Shown in pieces: positions 1 through 8,689 of a stretch of DNA of 64,000 bases. Under the pieces are notes generated by a model, which did no database searches, had not been told where the DNA came from, and saw only the letters and a list, made by a program, of their open reading frames with translations. The DNA is from Microbacterium sorbitolivorans (GTDB lineage: Bacteria; Actinomycetota; Actinomycetes; Actinomycetales; Microbacteriaceae). The position numbers and the translations under genes are program-made. Location of the stretch: contig NZ_KZ848475.1 in NCBI RefSeq assembly GCF_003327285.1, positions 372,001 to 436,000 on the forward strand, in the 5' to 3' direction. The first letter of the stretch is position 1. The number at the start of each line of letters is the position of its first letter.

Positions 1-2
1 GC

Positions 3-1739
3 GACGGATCCGCGCTGCTCGAGACCTTCGCGCGCTGGGGTCTCGGATCCGTTCAGACGGCCGGCTGCGCAACGCGATTCGTGTTCCGCACGGAGGTGCG
101 CGCCGAGGCGATCGCCGAGCTGCGGAGCTCATGGCCCGACGCTCTGAAGGTCGCGGCACAGCAGCTCGCGGCGCTCGCGGCATCGCACGAGCACTGGGAA
201 CTCGCGTTCGAGTACGCGCTCCTCTCCGACGACGCGGCACTCATCACGCGCGTCGGTCTGCGGGTGCGCCCGTTCCCCATCGAGCTCACGCCGGATGTGC
301 TCGAGGCCGTCGCCGCGATCCCGCTCGCCCAGGTCCGCGCGAACCCGCTGTTGAGCCTGCTCGCCGCCGCGTCAGCCGATTACCTCCCGCGCCCCGACCA
401 GTCGGCGATCGAGCTCTACCGCCACACGGCCGATGCGGCGCACAACGTGCGTCGCGGATCCAGCGCGACCGAGCGGCTCGTCATGCTCGGCATCGAGTCG
501 TTCGCGCTACGCCGGGCGGGGAACATGACCGCCGCGGTGAGCACGGCGCAGGCCTTCGGCGAGCGTGCCCAGTCAATGGCCGCCGAGCATGCCGTTGATC
601 CCGACCTCGCTCACATCTTCGCGAACTTCGCGTATCAGGCCGCCGTCACCCTCGTCATGGGTGACGAGTTCGCGGGCGCCCTATTGCTTCTGCGCGCCCT
701 CGAGCACTACGCCCTCGCCAACGGACTCGACGCATCGCGGCAGTTCGCCCTCGCGGCCCTCGGGTTTCTCGAGGCGCTGAGCGGCGCGATCCCCTCGGCG
801 AAGGCGCTTGCGCGCGCCCTCGACGCACCACCCGCCCCGGTGGTGGATCGCTCGCGCAGCTACCACGCCTTCGTCGACGCCGCCGCCGTGATCCGGGCCG
901 GAATGGTCGGCGACTTCTCGGCGCTCCAGCGCGCGGTCGCGACGTTCCGCGCTCGGCCGCACGAGATGCTGTGGGACATCCTGCTCTTCGGCGAGGTTCT
1001 GCTCGACATCGCCGGCGGAAACGCGGGCGCGGCGCGCGTGCGCTTCGACGAGGCGGTCGGCGCGAACCTCGGCCCGTCAACAAGCCGCACGACGACCCGC
1101 CGCGCGAGCTACATCCGCGCCGTGCTCGTGTTGCTCGGCGAGAATCCGCGCCTACTCAGCAACACCGGATCCCGCATGAAGGATGACCCCGCGTCGCTCG
1201 CATTCAGCGCCGGGCGCGACATCGACCAGGGCGACATCGAGGCGGCGTCGGCCAAGCTCAGCAAGGCCGCCGCCGGCGCGCGCACGCCGCTGCAGGAGCA
1301 CGTCGTGTTCACGATGCTCGCGCGCCTCGGCATCGCCGAGAACGATGCCGACAGCACACGCGACTCCGCGAGTCACCTGCTGGTGCTCGCCCGCACCCAC
1401 AAGCTACGGATCGCGTTCGCCCTGCTCTCCGACGACGAGCGGATCCGGATCCTCGAATCGCTCGGCTCGCCAGCCGAGCTCCGCGCCGCGTTCGCGGTCA
1501 CGCACCCGCTCTCGAACGAGAGCGTCGCGTCGAACGCCACGATCCTCACGGCGCGTCAGCTCATCGTGATCCGCGCGCTCGCCGAAACCGGGAGCCGCCA
1601 GGAGGTCGCGAGGCGCCTCTTCCTCTCGCCCGGAACCGTCAAGGCCCACCTACGCGCGATCTACAAGAAGCTCGACGCCCACAACGAGGCCGAGGCGCTC
1701 TACCGCGCCGCCGCCCTCGGGCTGTTGCAGAAGGACTAG
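3..1739 (+). CDS. LuxR-type transcriptional regulator, C-terminal part (5' end outside window)
   Basis: The frame is open from base 3 with no stop upstream of the first GTG at 81, and the upstream residues continue the protein. I therefore read this as the 3' part of a longer gene and not as a gene starting at 81. About 578 residues are visible. Most are alanine-rich helical repeat sequence, as in the large MalT/LAL-like regulators. The last 65 residues form a LuxR/GerE helix-turn-helix (LTARQLIVIRALAETGS followed by SPGTVKAHLRAIYKKLDA). The likely role is DNA-binding transcription activation in response to an unknown ligand; the ATPase or sensor part, if any, lies outside. The TAG stop interlocks with the stop of the convergent carboxypeptidase gene (CTAG shared). 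Confidence 0.85.
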   Translation, partial: DGSALLETFARWGLGSVQTAGCATRFVFRTEVRAEAIAELRSSWPDALKVAAQQLAALAASHEHWELAFEYALLSDDAALITRVGLRVRPFPIELTPDVLEAVAAIPLAQVRANPLLSLLAAASADYLPRPDQSAIELYRHTADAAHNVRRGSSATERLVMLGIESFALRRAGNMTAAVSTAQAFGERAQSMAAEHAVDPDLAHIFANFAYQAAVTLVMGDEFAGALLLLRALEHYALANGLDASRQFALAALGFLEALSGAIPSAKALARALDAPPAPVVDRSRSYHAFVDAAAVIRAGMVGDFSALQRAVATFRARPHEMLWDILLFGEVLLDIAGGNAGAARVRFDEAVGANLGPSTSRTTTRRASYIRAVLVLLGENPRLLSNTGSRMKDDPASLAFSAGRDIDQGDIEAASAKLSKAAAGARTPLQEHVVFTMLARLGIAENDADSTRDSASHLLVLARTHKLRIAFALLSDDERIRILESLGSPAELRAAFAVTHPLSNESVASNATILTARQLIVIRALAETGSRQEVARRLFLSPGTVKAHLRAIYKKLDAHNEAEALYRAAALGLLQKD

Positions 1740-2710
1740 CTGGCGTACTCGGTGGCCGCCGGGAGACCCCAGAAGTCTTCGTAGGTCTCGTAGCCGCCGT
1801 CGACGTACGCCTTGGCGAGCTCGACGCCCACGTAGCGCAGGTGCCAGGGCTCCGACTCGTAGCCGGTCGTCTCGGATCCGTGCTCGCCGTATCGCACGAT
1901 GAAACCGTACTTCCAGGCGTTCTCGTCGACCCACTGGCCCTGCGGCGTCGCGCCGAAGTCGTAGATCGTGCCGCACGACTGCCCCTCGCACGAGACGAGG
2001 TCGGCCGCGAGGCCCAGCTGGTGCTCGCTATAGCCGGGGCGCGCCGAGGTCTGCTCGGCCGCCTCCTCGCCCATCTGGTCGACGAGCGAGTCGTGCGCCG
2101 AGCCCTGCGAGGTGTAGTCGCGGTAGCCGCTGAACAGGCCGATCTGGCCCTGGCCCGCCGCGTCGACGGCGGTCGCGAGCTCGTCGAGGGCGTCTGCGGC
2201 GGCCTGCGTCAGGGTCGCCCCGATGGGGCTGTACAGCGCCGGCGACACCGTGGCGGGCGCGAAGTCGATCGGCTCGATCGGGCGCTGCTTGTTCACCACG
2301 ACCCACGACCACGCGGGGTGGTTCAGCGCGATGCAGCCGTCCGCTGCGCCCGAGACGACGCCCTCGCGGAACGCCTCGCCGCCGCCCGCCGCGACCACGA
2401 CCGCCTCGGCATCGCCCGAGTCGATCGCGGCGCGCACGGCGTCGTTGCAGAAATCTTCGTCTACCGGATCCGCTGTCGCTGTCGGCTCCGCCGACGGATC
2501 CGTCGTCGGTTGCGCGGTCGGCGCCGCCGCCGCCGACGGCTGCGGGGCCGCGCCCGCGGATCCGGCCCCCGTCGTGAGCGCCGCGCCCGCGACGATCATC
2601 ACGCACGCCGACACCGCCGACGCGATCGTGACGGTCGCTCGGCGGCGTCGCCGTTCCGCGCGGCGCAAGGCCTGCGCACGCCGAACGTCGGAACGAAGCG
2701 GGGAAGTCAT
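1736..2710 (-). CDS. Exported D-alanyl-D-alanine carboxypeptidase, M15 (VanY-like)
   Basis: Predicted zinc DD-carboxypeptidase that trims peptidoglycan stem peptides outside the membrane. A basic N-terminus (RRAERRRRRA) leads into a hydrophobic segment at about residues 27-50, a signal peptide or anchor. A Pro/Thr/Ala-rich linker follows. The C-terminal 180 residues carry the M15B signatures: SGYRDYTSQ, YSEHQLGLAADL (zinc His and Asp) and EPWHLRYVG (second zinc His). I chose the ATG at 2710 and not the in-frame start 45 nt upstream, because AAAGGG lies directly before it and the upstream residues look non-coding. It ends convergently with the LuxR gene, with interlocked stops and no room for a terminator. 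Confidence 0.9.
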   Translation of the reverse strand: MTSPLRSDVRRAQALRRAERRRRRATVTIASAVSACVMIVAGAALTTGAGSAGAAPQPSAAAAPTAQPTTDPSAEPTATADPVDEDFCNDAVRAAIDSGDAEAVVVAAGGGEAFREGVVSGAADGCIALNHPAWSWVVVNKQRPIEPIDFAPATVSPALYSPIGATLTQAAADALDELATAVDAAGQGQIGLFSGYRDYTSQGSAHDSLVDQMGEEAAEQTSARPGYSEHQLGLAADLVSCEGQSCGTIYDFGATPQGQWVDENAWKYGFIVRYGEHGSETTGYESEPWHLRYVGVELAKAYVDGGYETYEDFWGLPAATEYAS

Positions 2711-2730
2711 CCCTTTATTGTTACCCCGAA

Positions 2731-3654
2731 TCAGCTCGAGAAGCTGACACCCCAACTAACATTCCAGCTCGCGCCGGGCTCGAGCCACGTGAGGTTATCG
2801 CCCGAGTTGAACGCGTCGGTCGGGATGGTCATCGGCTCGATCGCGACCGCGTAGTCCTGACCGGGATAATTCGAGGTCGTGTATACCTGCAGGTAGTCGA
2901 AGTTCTCGTCCTGCCAGACCGAGACCTTCTTGCCGTCGGCCGACGCGAGCGTCGTCACGGCGCGGCCCTCGTCGTCGCGCTCGAGGCCCGCGAAGCCCGT
3001 GTCGAGCGAGACGTCGCCGAGGCGGCGGCCCTCGCGCAGATCGGTGTTGCCTTCGACATCGCGCTCGGCGGTCGGGAGCAGGCGCTCGTCGACCTCGTAG
3101 AAGCGCGAGGCGGGCAGGGTCAGGGTCAGCTCGCGCGGATCCTCGCCACCGATGTGGAAGAAGGGGTGCGTTCCGACGCCCACCGGCGCCGACTTGTCGC
3201 CCACGTTCGTGAGCGTGTGCGTGACCGTGATGCCATCGTCGGTGAGGGCGTACTCGACCTGCGTGATGAGGGCGAAGGGGTAGCCGTTCTGCGGCACGAC
3301 CGTCGCCGTCAGCGTCGCCTTGTCGTCCTGCGCGTCGACCACGTAGGGCGTGAAGCGCAGCAGGCCGTGGATCGCGTTGTCGAGATCCGGCTCCGTCAGG
3401 GCGAGCTCCTGCTCGTACTCGTTGCCGTGCGGATCCGTCTGCTTCCAGATGCCGTCCGCGATGCGGTTCGGCCACGGCACGAGAACCGTGCCCGAGCACG
3501 ACGGCGCCCTCGTTCCCTCGGGGAACGGGGTCACGATGCTCACGCCGTTGACGGTGAGGCCGCGAAGGCTCGCGCCGACCTGCGCGATGTGCGCGGTGAC
3601 GTCACCCTTCGAGAGGAGAATCTGCTGGCCGGTGGGATCCACGGGAGTATGCAT
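2731..3654 (-). CDS. Aldose 1-epimerase family protein (GalM-like)
   Basis: A 307-residue cytosolic protein of the aldose 1-epimerase superfamily, which interconverts alpha and beta anomers of hexoses. The catalytic features are visible: the His segment GTHPFFHIGG and the C-terminal acid segment AIEPMTIPTDAFN, with VPWPNRIADG near the N-terminus. Length and motif order fit the usual 290-340 residue family. The stop lies 20 nt upstream of the carboxypeptidase ATG, so the two could share a transcript. The start has AACAAT six bases before the ATG, with GGATCC between, and no Shine-Dalgarno sequence, so the mRNA may be leaderless. The exact sugar substrate cannot be told from sequence. Confidence 0.9.
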   Translation of the reverse strand: MHTPVDPTGQQILLSKGDVTAHIAQVGASLRGLTVNGVSIVTPFPEGTRAPSCSGTVLVPWPNRIADGIWKQTDPHGNEYEQELALTEPDLDNAIHGLLRFTPYVVDAQDDKATLTATVVPQNGYPFALITQVEYALTDDGITVTHTLTNVGDKSAPVGVGTHPFFHIGGEDPRELTLTLPASRFYEVDERLLPTAERDVEGNTDLREGRRLGDVSLDTGFAGLERDDEGRAVTTLASADGKKVSVWQDENFDYLQVYTTSNYPGQDYAVAIEPMTIPTDAFNSGDNLTWLEPGASWNVSWGVSFSS

Positions 3655-3666
3655 GGATCCATTGTT
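3655..3666 (-). promoter_or_regulatory. Putative leaderless -10 element of the epimerase gene
   Basis: On the minus strand AACAAT is followed by exactly six bases (GGATCC) and then the ATG. No ribosome binding site is visible. This matches the -10-to-start spacing of leaderless actinobacterial genes. Inferred only. Confidence 0.45.
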
Positions 3667-3699
3667 GCGTATTTTTGGTCTGCGGTTTTTGATACGCGA

Positions 3700-3723
3700 A
3701 AGGGCGGGGTCTCCCCCGCCCTT
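3700..3723 (-). terminator. Hairpin terminator after the DEAD-box helicase gene
   Basis: AAGGGCGGGG pairs with CCCCGCCCTT across a four-base loop. It sits between the helicase stop (3764) and the epimerase start (3654), both on the minus strand. A weak T/A run follows in the minus direction. It would separate the helicase transcript from the epimerase. Confidence 0.7.
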
Positions 3724-3726
3724 CCG

Positions 3727-3765
3727 TGTTGCTGCTTGCTTGCTGCTTTGTTTGCTGCTTTGTTT
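3727..3765 (-). repeat. Short A/C-rich tandem repeat in the helicase 3' UTR
   Basis: Directly after the helicase stop codon the minus strand reads AAACAAAGCAGC twice, then AAGCAAGCAGCAA, before the terminator. This is low-GC, simple sequence in a 70% GC genome. Its function is unknown. It may keep the 3' UTR unstructured ahead of the terminator. Confidence 0.5.
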
Positions 3766-5911
3766 AGCGCGTCAGCTCTTCGATGCGCTCGTCACCGGGC
3801 TGCACGTCGTGGAACGGGGCCTCGATCTCGGCGCGGTCGAGCAGCTCGCTCATGCGGCGGCGGCGGTTGCGCGGGATCAGCGTAACGACCCGACCCGAGC
3901 GGCCGGCGCGGCCCGTACGACCGGCGCGGTGCATGTAAGTCTTGTACTCGTCCGGCGCATCGGCCTGCACGACCAGGTCGACGTCGTCGACGTGGATACC
4001 GCGGGCCGCGACGTCGGTCGCGACGAGCACCTGGATGTTGCCCTTCGAGAAGCGCTCGATGTTGCGCGTGCGCTTCGCCTGGTTCAGGTCACCGTGCAGC
4101 GCGATCGCGCGCAGACCGTTGTCTTCGAACTGCTCGACCAGCTGGTCGGCGAAGGCACGGGTGCGGCTGAAGATGATCGTGCGGCCGTCGCGGTCGGCGA
4201 GCTGCTCGAGCACGTCGCGCTTCGAGCGCTGGTCGACGACGAAGACCTGGTGGTCGATCGTGCCGGTCGCCTGGTCCTCACCCGCGACCTCGTAGACCTG
4301 CGGGTCCTTGAGGAACTCGTCGACAAGCGCCGAGACCTCGCGGTCGAGCGTCGCCGAGAAGAGCAGCTTCTGGCCGTCGGCCTTCGTCAGGCGCAGGATC
4401 TCCTGCACGGGCTCGAGGAAGCCGAGCTCGCACATGTGGTCGGCCTCATCGAGGACGGCGATCTGGATCTGGCTCAGGTCAAGCTTGCCCTGGCGCTCGA
4501 GGTCCTGGATACGGCCCGGCGTACCGATGACGATGTCGACGCCCTTCTTGAGCGCACCGACCTGCTTGCCCTGGGGCACGCCGCCGTACACCTGCGTCGT
4601 GAACAGGCCGACGCTACGCGCAAGAAGCTGCACGGTGCGGTCGATCTGCAGCGCGAGCTCGCGCGTCGGGGCCAGGATCAGCGCCTGCGGCGAGCGGCCG
4701 TACGCGCGCTCCTTGCCCTTGCGGGCGCGAAGGAGGGCCTCCACGAGGGGCGCGCCGAACGCGATCGTCTTACCGGATCCGGTGCGACCGCGACCCAGAA
4801 CGTCCTTACCCTCGATGATCGGACCGGCCGTGGCCGCCTGAATCGGGAAGGGCTTGTCGGCACCCATGCCTGCGAGGGCACGGACGATGTTGTCACCCAG
4901 GCCGAGGTCAGCGAAGGTCTGGCCCTCTACCTCTTCGGCGGCAACGGCCTCAGACTCGAGGCGCTCGTGCACGACGTCGATGCGCTCTTCCTGCGCGGCC
5001 GAACGCTGCGGGGCAGCGTCGCGGCGCTCCTGCCAGGCGCGCTCGCCGGCGTTCTGCTCGCGCGGGGTGCGCTCGATCGTCTCGTCGCGGTTGTCGCGCT
5101 TCTCGAAACGGTTGTCGCGGTTCTCGAACCGGTTGTCGCGGTTGTAGCCGCCGCGGTTCTCGTCACGGTTTCCGCGGTAGCCACCGCGGTTGTCGTCGCG
5201 GTTACCGCGGAAGCCACCGCGGTTGTCGTCGCGGTTAAAGTTGCGGTCGCCGCGGTAGCCGCCGCGGTTCTCGTCGCGGTTTCCGCGGAAGCCGCCGCGG
5301 TTCTCGTCGCGGTTACCGCGGAAGCCACCGCGGTTGTCGTCACGGTTACCGCGGAAGCCGCCGCGGTTCTCGTCGCGGTTTCCGCGGTAGCCACCACGGT
5401 TGTCGTCGCGGTTGTATCCACCGCGGTTGTCGCGGTCGCCGCCGCGGAAACCACCGCGATCGTTGCGGTCGAACGAACGGCCGCCGCGCTCGCCGTCGAA
5501 GCGACGCTCACCGCGGTCTTCGAAGCGGCGTCCGCCACGGTTGTCGTCGCGGTTGCCGCGGAATCCACCGTTGTCACGGTCGCCACGGTAGCCACCGCGG
5601 TTATCGTCGCGGTTGTATCCACCACGGTTGTTGTCGCGGCCGTATCCGCCACGGTTCTCGTCGCGGTTGAACCCACCACGGTTGTCGCGGTTGTAACCAC
5701 CGCGGTTGTTGTCGCGGTCACCGCGGTAGCCACCACGGTTCTCATCGCGGTTGAACCCACCACGCTCGCCGCGGTTGAAACCGCCCTCGCGGGATCCGCC
5801 CTGGCGCTGGTCGCGGTCGTCGCGGTTCCAGCGCGGCTTGCGGTCGCCGGCGTACTTGGGGTCGAAGTTCTTAGCGGGACGTCCGCCTGCGGGCTTCTTG
5901 TTTTTAGGCAT
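3764..5911 (-). CDS. DEAD-box RNA helicase with long RGG/NRD-rich N-terminal tail
   Basis: ATP-dependent RNA helicase, 715 residues. The core (about residues 325-700) has all expected motifs: Q motif (FADLGLGDNIVRAL), GRTGSGKT, PTRELA, GTPGR, DEAD, SAT, ARGIHVDD and HRAGRTGRAG. Residues 1-280 are a low-complexity basic/acidic tail built from repeats such as NRDDNRGGYRG and NRDENRGGFRG. In bacterial CsdA/RhlE-type helicases such tails are usually C-terminal; here the tail is N-terminal and unusually long. RGG-like tails bind RNA and can drive condensate formation, so a role in cold-stress RNA remodelling or RNP bodies is plausible but inferred. The ATG at 5911 has GGAAGG upstream, and about 150 nt of leader precedes it. 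A hairpin terminator follows. Confidence 0.95.
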   Translation of the reverse strand: MPKNKKPAGGRPAKNFDPKYAGDRKPRWNRDDRDQRQGGSREGGFNRGERGGFNRDENRGGYRGDRDNNRGGYNRDNRGGFNRDENRGGYGRDNNRGGYNRDDNRGGYRGDRDNGGFRGNRDDNRGGRRFEDRGERRFDGERGGRSFDRNDRGGFRGGDRDNRGGYNRDDNRGGYRGNRDENRGGFRGNRDDNRGGFRGNRDENRGGFRGNRDENRGGYRGDRNFNRDDNRGGFRGNRDDNRGGYRGNRDENRGGYNRDNRFENRDNRFEKRDNRDETIERTPREQNAGERAWQERRDAAPQRSAAQEERIDVVHERLESEAVAAEEVEGQTFADLGLGDNIVRALAGMGADKPFPIQAATAGPIIEGKDVLGRGRTGSGKTIAFGAPLVEALLRARKGKERAYGRSPQALILAPTRELALQIDRTVQLLARSVGLFTTQVYGGVPQGKQVGALKKGVDIVIGTPGRIQDLERQGKLDLSQIQIAVLDEADHMCELGFLEPVQEILRLTKADGQKLLFSATLDREVSALVDEFLKDPQVYEVAGEDQATGTIDHQVFVVDQRSKRDVLEQLADRDGRTIIFSRTRAFADQLVEQFEDNGLRAIALHGDLNQAKRTRNIERFSKGNIQVLVATDVAARGIHVDDVDLVVQADAPDEYKTYMHRAGRTGRAGRSGRVVTLIPRNRRRRMSELLDRAEIEAPFHDVQPGDERIEELTR

Positions 5912-6070
5912 GCGAAATTAACGCACCTTCCGTAGGTGTTATGCGGCCACGACAGGACACATAAACACCCACGCACACTACGTGGCATCCCTCAGCCGAC
6001 CTTTCTACGTTACCGTCCTGATCTGGGAAACCCCGGGGTAGTCCCTGGCCTTGCGTCGTACATCGTGCCC
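5912..6070 (-). promoter_or_regulatory. Upstream region/leader of the helicase gene
   Basis: About 160 bp separates the helicase ATG from the first repeat of array 1. The minus strand shows GGAAGG 14 nt before the ATG and AT-richer sequence (TGTTTATGTG, GCGTTAATTTCGC). I cannot fix a -10/-35 pair with confidence. A long 5' UTR would fit an RNA helicase gene under cold or autoregulation. That is inference. Confidence 0.35.
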
Positions 6071-7151
6071 GATCTGCGGAGTTGACCCCGATCTGCGGAG
6101 ATTTCGCGGGGGTGCCTCCGCAGTACGGGGCCAAGTCCGCGGATCCGGGTCTGCAGCGAGCGCGTGGGGCCGCACCTGTGCGACCCCCACCTGCGGAGAT
6201 GACCCCGAACTGCGGAGCTATCTCGGGGTTGCTTCCGCAGATCGGGACCACCTCCGCGGATCGGCGCCAACAGCGAGCGCGCAGCCCCGCCCCGGAGGCG
6301 CTCCTGCGAGCCCCAACTGCGGACATGACCCCTAACTACGGACTTATCCCTCGGGTCTCTCCGCAGTACGGGACCACCTCCGCGGATCGGGGCCAACGGC
6401 CAGCGCGCGGGCGTACCCCGGATGTCCCCCTGCTATTCCCTAGCTGCGGAGATGACCCCTAACTACGGAGTTATCTCGGGGTTGCTTCCGCAGTAAGGGA
6501 CCACCTCCGCGGATCCGGACCAACAGCGAGCGCAGCCCCAACGCGGAGGCGCTCCTGCGAGCCCCAACTGCGGACATGCCCCCGAACTGCGGAGGTTTCG
6601 CGGGATCCCCTCCGCCGCAAGGGACCACCTCCGCAGATGGGGACCAACGGCGAGCGCGTGGGCCCATCCCGGCGACACCCCTGCGACCCCCAACTGCGGA
6701 GTTAACCCCTAGTTGCGGAGGTTTCGCGGGGTTCTCTCCGCAGCAAGGGACCAGGTCCGCAGATGCGGACCAGTAGCCAGCGCGCGGCCCCAACCCGGAC
6801 ACCCCCTGCGACCCCTAGCCGCGGAGATGATCCCGAACTACGGAGTTATCCCGAGGTCCCATCCGCAGCACGGGACCATGTCCGCGGATCCGGACCGGCG
6901 GCGAGCGGGTGGGCACGCGCCGGCGACGCCCCGGAGAGCCCCAACTGCGGAAATGACCCCAAACTGCGGACTTTTCTAGGGGGATCTGTCCGCAGTAAGG
7001 GACCACCTCCGCAGATCGGGGGCAACGGCCAGCGCGCGGCCTCGCCCCGGATGTACCCCCGCTATTCCCTAGCTGCGGAGATGACCCCTAACTACGGAAA
7101 TATCCCGGGGTTACCTCCGCAGATCGGGGTCAGATCCGCAGGACGGGGTCA
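6071..7151. repeat. Hairpin-repeat array 1: nine units of the CTGCGGA interrupted palindrome
   Basis: Nine units of about 78 nt start near 6071, 6189, 6315, 6441, 6563, 6691, 6815, 6941 and 7071, with a period of about 125. Each unit reads CTGCGGA, about 12 nt containing TGACCCC, CTGCGGA, a loop of about 17 nt, TCCGCAG, about 12 nt containing GGGGTCA or GGGACCA, then TCCGCAG or TCCGCGG. The outer arms can pair over about 26 nt. Array-specific loop words (TTATCTCGGGG, TTTCGCGGG) and linker words (CAACGGCGAGCGCG, CCTGCGAGCCC) repeat within this array but not in the other arrays. The last arm supplies the TGA stop of the DUF559 gene. I see no gene in this stretch; open frames through it are by-products of the repeat. 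Confidence 0.95.
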
Positions 7152-7976
7152 GTGTTTGGCGAGGTGGAGGCCGTGCGCGATGGCGTCCAGGATGAGTTCC
7201 TGCACACGGGGCCAGTCATTCATGAGCTGCCAGTAGGTGACGCGAATCGGGTGGTAGCCCGCGAGCCTCAGCTGCGCGTCGTGCTCGTTGTCGCTCGCGC
7301 GCTGCGCATCGACGTGATGCCCGCCGTCGACCTGGATCACCAGCCGATCGCCGATCAGAAGATCGACGCGGTGCCCCAGGATCCACGTCTGCCGACGCAT
7401 CGGCAAGCCGAGCCAGGTCAGCCTGTGGAAGAGGATCGACTCCGTGCCGGCGTCCGCATAGGGCCGGGCGGCTTCGAGCACAGCGAGGGTTCGCGGCCGC
7501 AATGGCAGCAGCCGCAATGCATCGGGTTTCGCGACGCCCAAGCGAAGCCCCGACTCCCAGATCGTCACAGCTTCCTCGAACGGACGGCACTCTGCGACGG
7601 CCAGCAGCACATTCGTGGGAGAGTCGACCAACTTCCCCGGCTGGCGGGGCACGATGGGCTCGTTCCAGTGCACCCTCGCGGGCTGCGTAAGGATCGGATG
7701 GGCGTGTGGCGCGGCCGCCAGGTGCGGCTTCTTCTCGCCCACATCCCACCAATCCAAGTACGCGGCTGCCGTGACGCACGTGATCACGACGCGCGCCGCC
7801 GCCGCGTTGATCAGCATCGGATCCGCTCCCGGCAACGCGACCCATCCCTTGCTCGGCCGGATAAGGATCCCCGCCGCGACCGCGCGTTTGATGCGCGTCA
7901 GCGAGATACCGAGCTTCACGAGCTGTGCGGTGAGCATGACGCCGCCACCGCGTCGAATGATGCCTACGAGTTCCAT
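7149..7976 (-). CDS. DUF559/Vsr-like endonuclease-fold protein with AbiEi-type N-terminus
   Basis: A 275-residue protein. Residues 1-60 look like the winged-helix start of AbiEi-family proteins (LVGIIRRGGGVMLTAQLVKLG, then AGILIRPSKGWVALPG). The C-terminal 110 residues are DUF559, a PD-(D/E)XK fold related to very-short-patch-repair endonuclease: ESILFHRLTWLG, GHRVDLLIGDRLVIQVDGG (Asp...Gln-x-Asp in place of the usual E-x-K), HDAQLRLAGYHPIRVTYWQL. Function is unproven in this family; a DNA-nicking or nucleic-acid-binding role is inferred. The start is the ATG at 7976; the in-frame extension to 8240 is only translated repeat. The gene is flanked on both sides by hairpin arrays, and its stop codon is formed by the last repeat arm of array 1. 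Confidence 0.85.
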   Translation of the reverse strand: MELVGIIRRGGGVMLTAQLVKLGISLTRIKRAVAAGILIRPSKGWVALPGADPMLINAAAARVVITCVTAAAYLDWWDVGEKKPHLAAAPHAHPILTQPARVHWNEPIVPRQPGKLVDSPTNVLLAVAECRPFEEAVTIWESGLRLGVAKPDALRLLPLRPRTLAVLEAARPYADAGTESILFHRLTWLGLPMRRQTWILGHRVDLLIGDRLVIQVDGGHHVDAQRASDNEHDAQLRLAGYHPIRVTYWQLMNDWPRVQELILDAIAHGLHLAKH

Positions 7977-8100
7977 GCCCTCGATCGTGCGCGAGGGCCG
8001 CCGCCGCTCGCTCGCCGGATCCGCGAATTGTGGACAAAATCCGCGATCTCCGCCCCTGTGAATTGTTTGCGGGGCCGGGATCGAGGGGCTTCGCCGTGGT

Positions 8101-8689
8101 CCCGAACCACGGACCTGACCCCCATCTGCGGAGCAGCCGGGGATCCGGATCCGCAGTTCGGGGTCAGATCCGCAATTGCGGGTCGGGGCGCAGGGGGGGG
8201 TGAGCCCTAACTGCGGAAGTGACCCCCAAGTGCGGAGCACAGGGCCAGAAAGATCCGCAGTACCGGGTCAGATCCGCAGATTTGGGTCGGGCGCAGGGGT
8301 GAGCCCTAACTGCGGAAGTGACCCCCAAGTGCGGAGCACAGGGCCAAGAAGATCCGCAGTACCGGGTCAGGCCCGCAGATTTGGGGCGGGCGCAGGGGTG
8401 AGCCCTAACTGCGGAAGTGAGCCCCAAGTGCGGAGCACAGGACCAAGAAGACCCGCAGCACGGGGTCAGATCCGCAGATGCAGGTCGAGGCACAGGGGGC
8501 GAGCCCTAACTGCGGAAATGGCCCCTATGTGCGGAGCATTGGGCCAAGAAGATCCGCAGTATGGGGTCATCTCAGCAGGTGCGGGTCGCGGCACACAGGG
8601 TGAGCCCTATCCACGGAGATGGCCCCGAACTGCGGAGGGATCCCGGAGGGGAGTCCGCAGTTCGGGGCCAATACCGAAGAATGGGCTCA
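8101..8689. repeat. Hairpin-repeat array 2: six units of the CTGCGGA interrupted palindrome
   Basis: Six units start near 8101, 8206, 8305, 8405, 8506 and 8608, with a period of about 100. The four-heptamer architecture is that of array 1. Here the loop is GCACAGGGCCAAGAAGA-like and the linker is GGGTCGGGCGCAGGGGTGAGCC-like, both repeated only within this array. The first and last units are degenerate. The final arm (TACCGAAGAATGGGCTCA) overlaps the stop codon of the RND gene. The 124 bp between this array and the DUF559 start (7977-8100) shows no further feature I can support. Confidence 0.95.

Noticed and set aside
53..289. Small minus-strand ORF at the window start
   Set aside because: Shadow of the LuxR-type gene with no ribosome binding site and no recognisable family.
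6071..7151. Retron or group II intron RNA
   Set aside because: No reverse transcriptase gene lies nearby, and the units lack intron or msr/msd architecture.
7977..8240. N-terminal extension of the DUF559 protein
   Set aside because: The extra 88 codons are largely translated repeat unit from array 2, and there is an ATG at the family start.
6071..8689. CRISPR array
   Set aside because: Units are 80-nt palindromes with repeated, not unique, linkers; the spacing is irregular and no cas genes are present.
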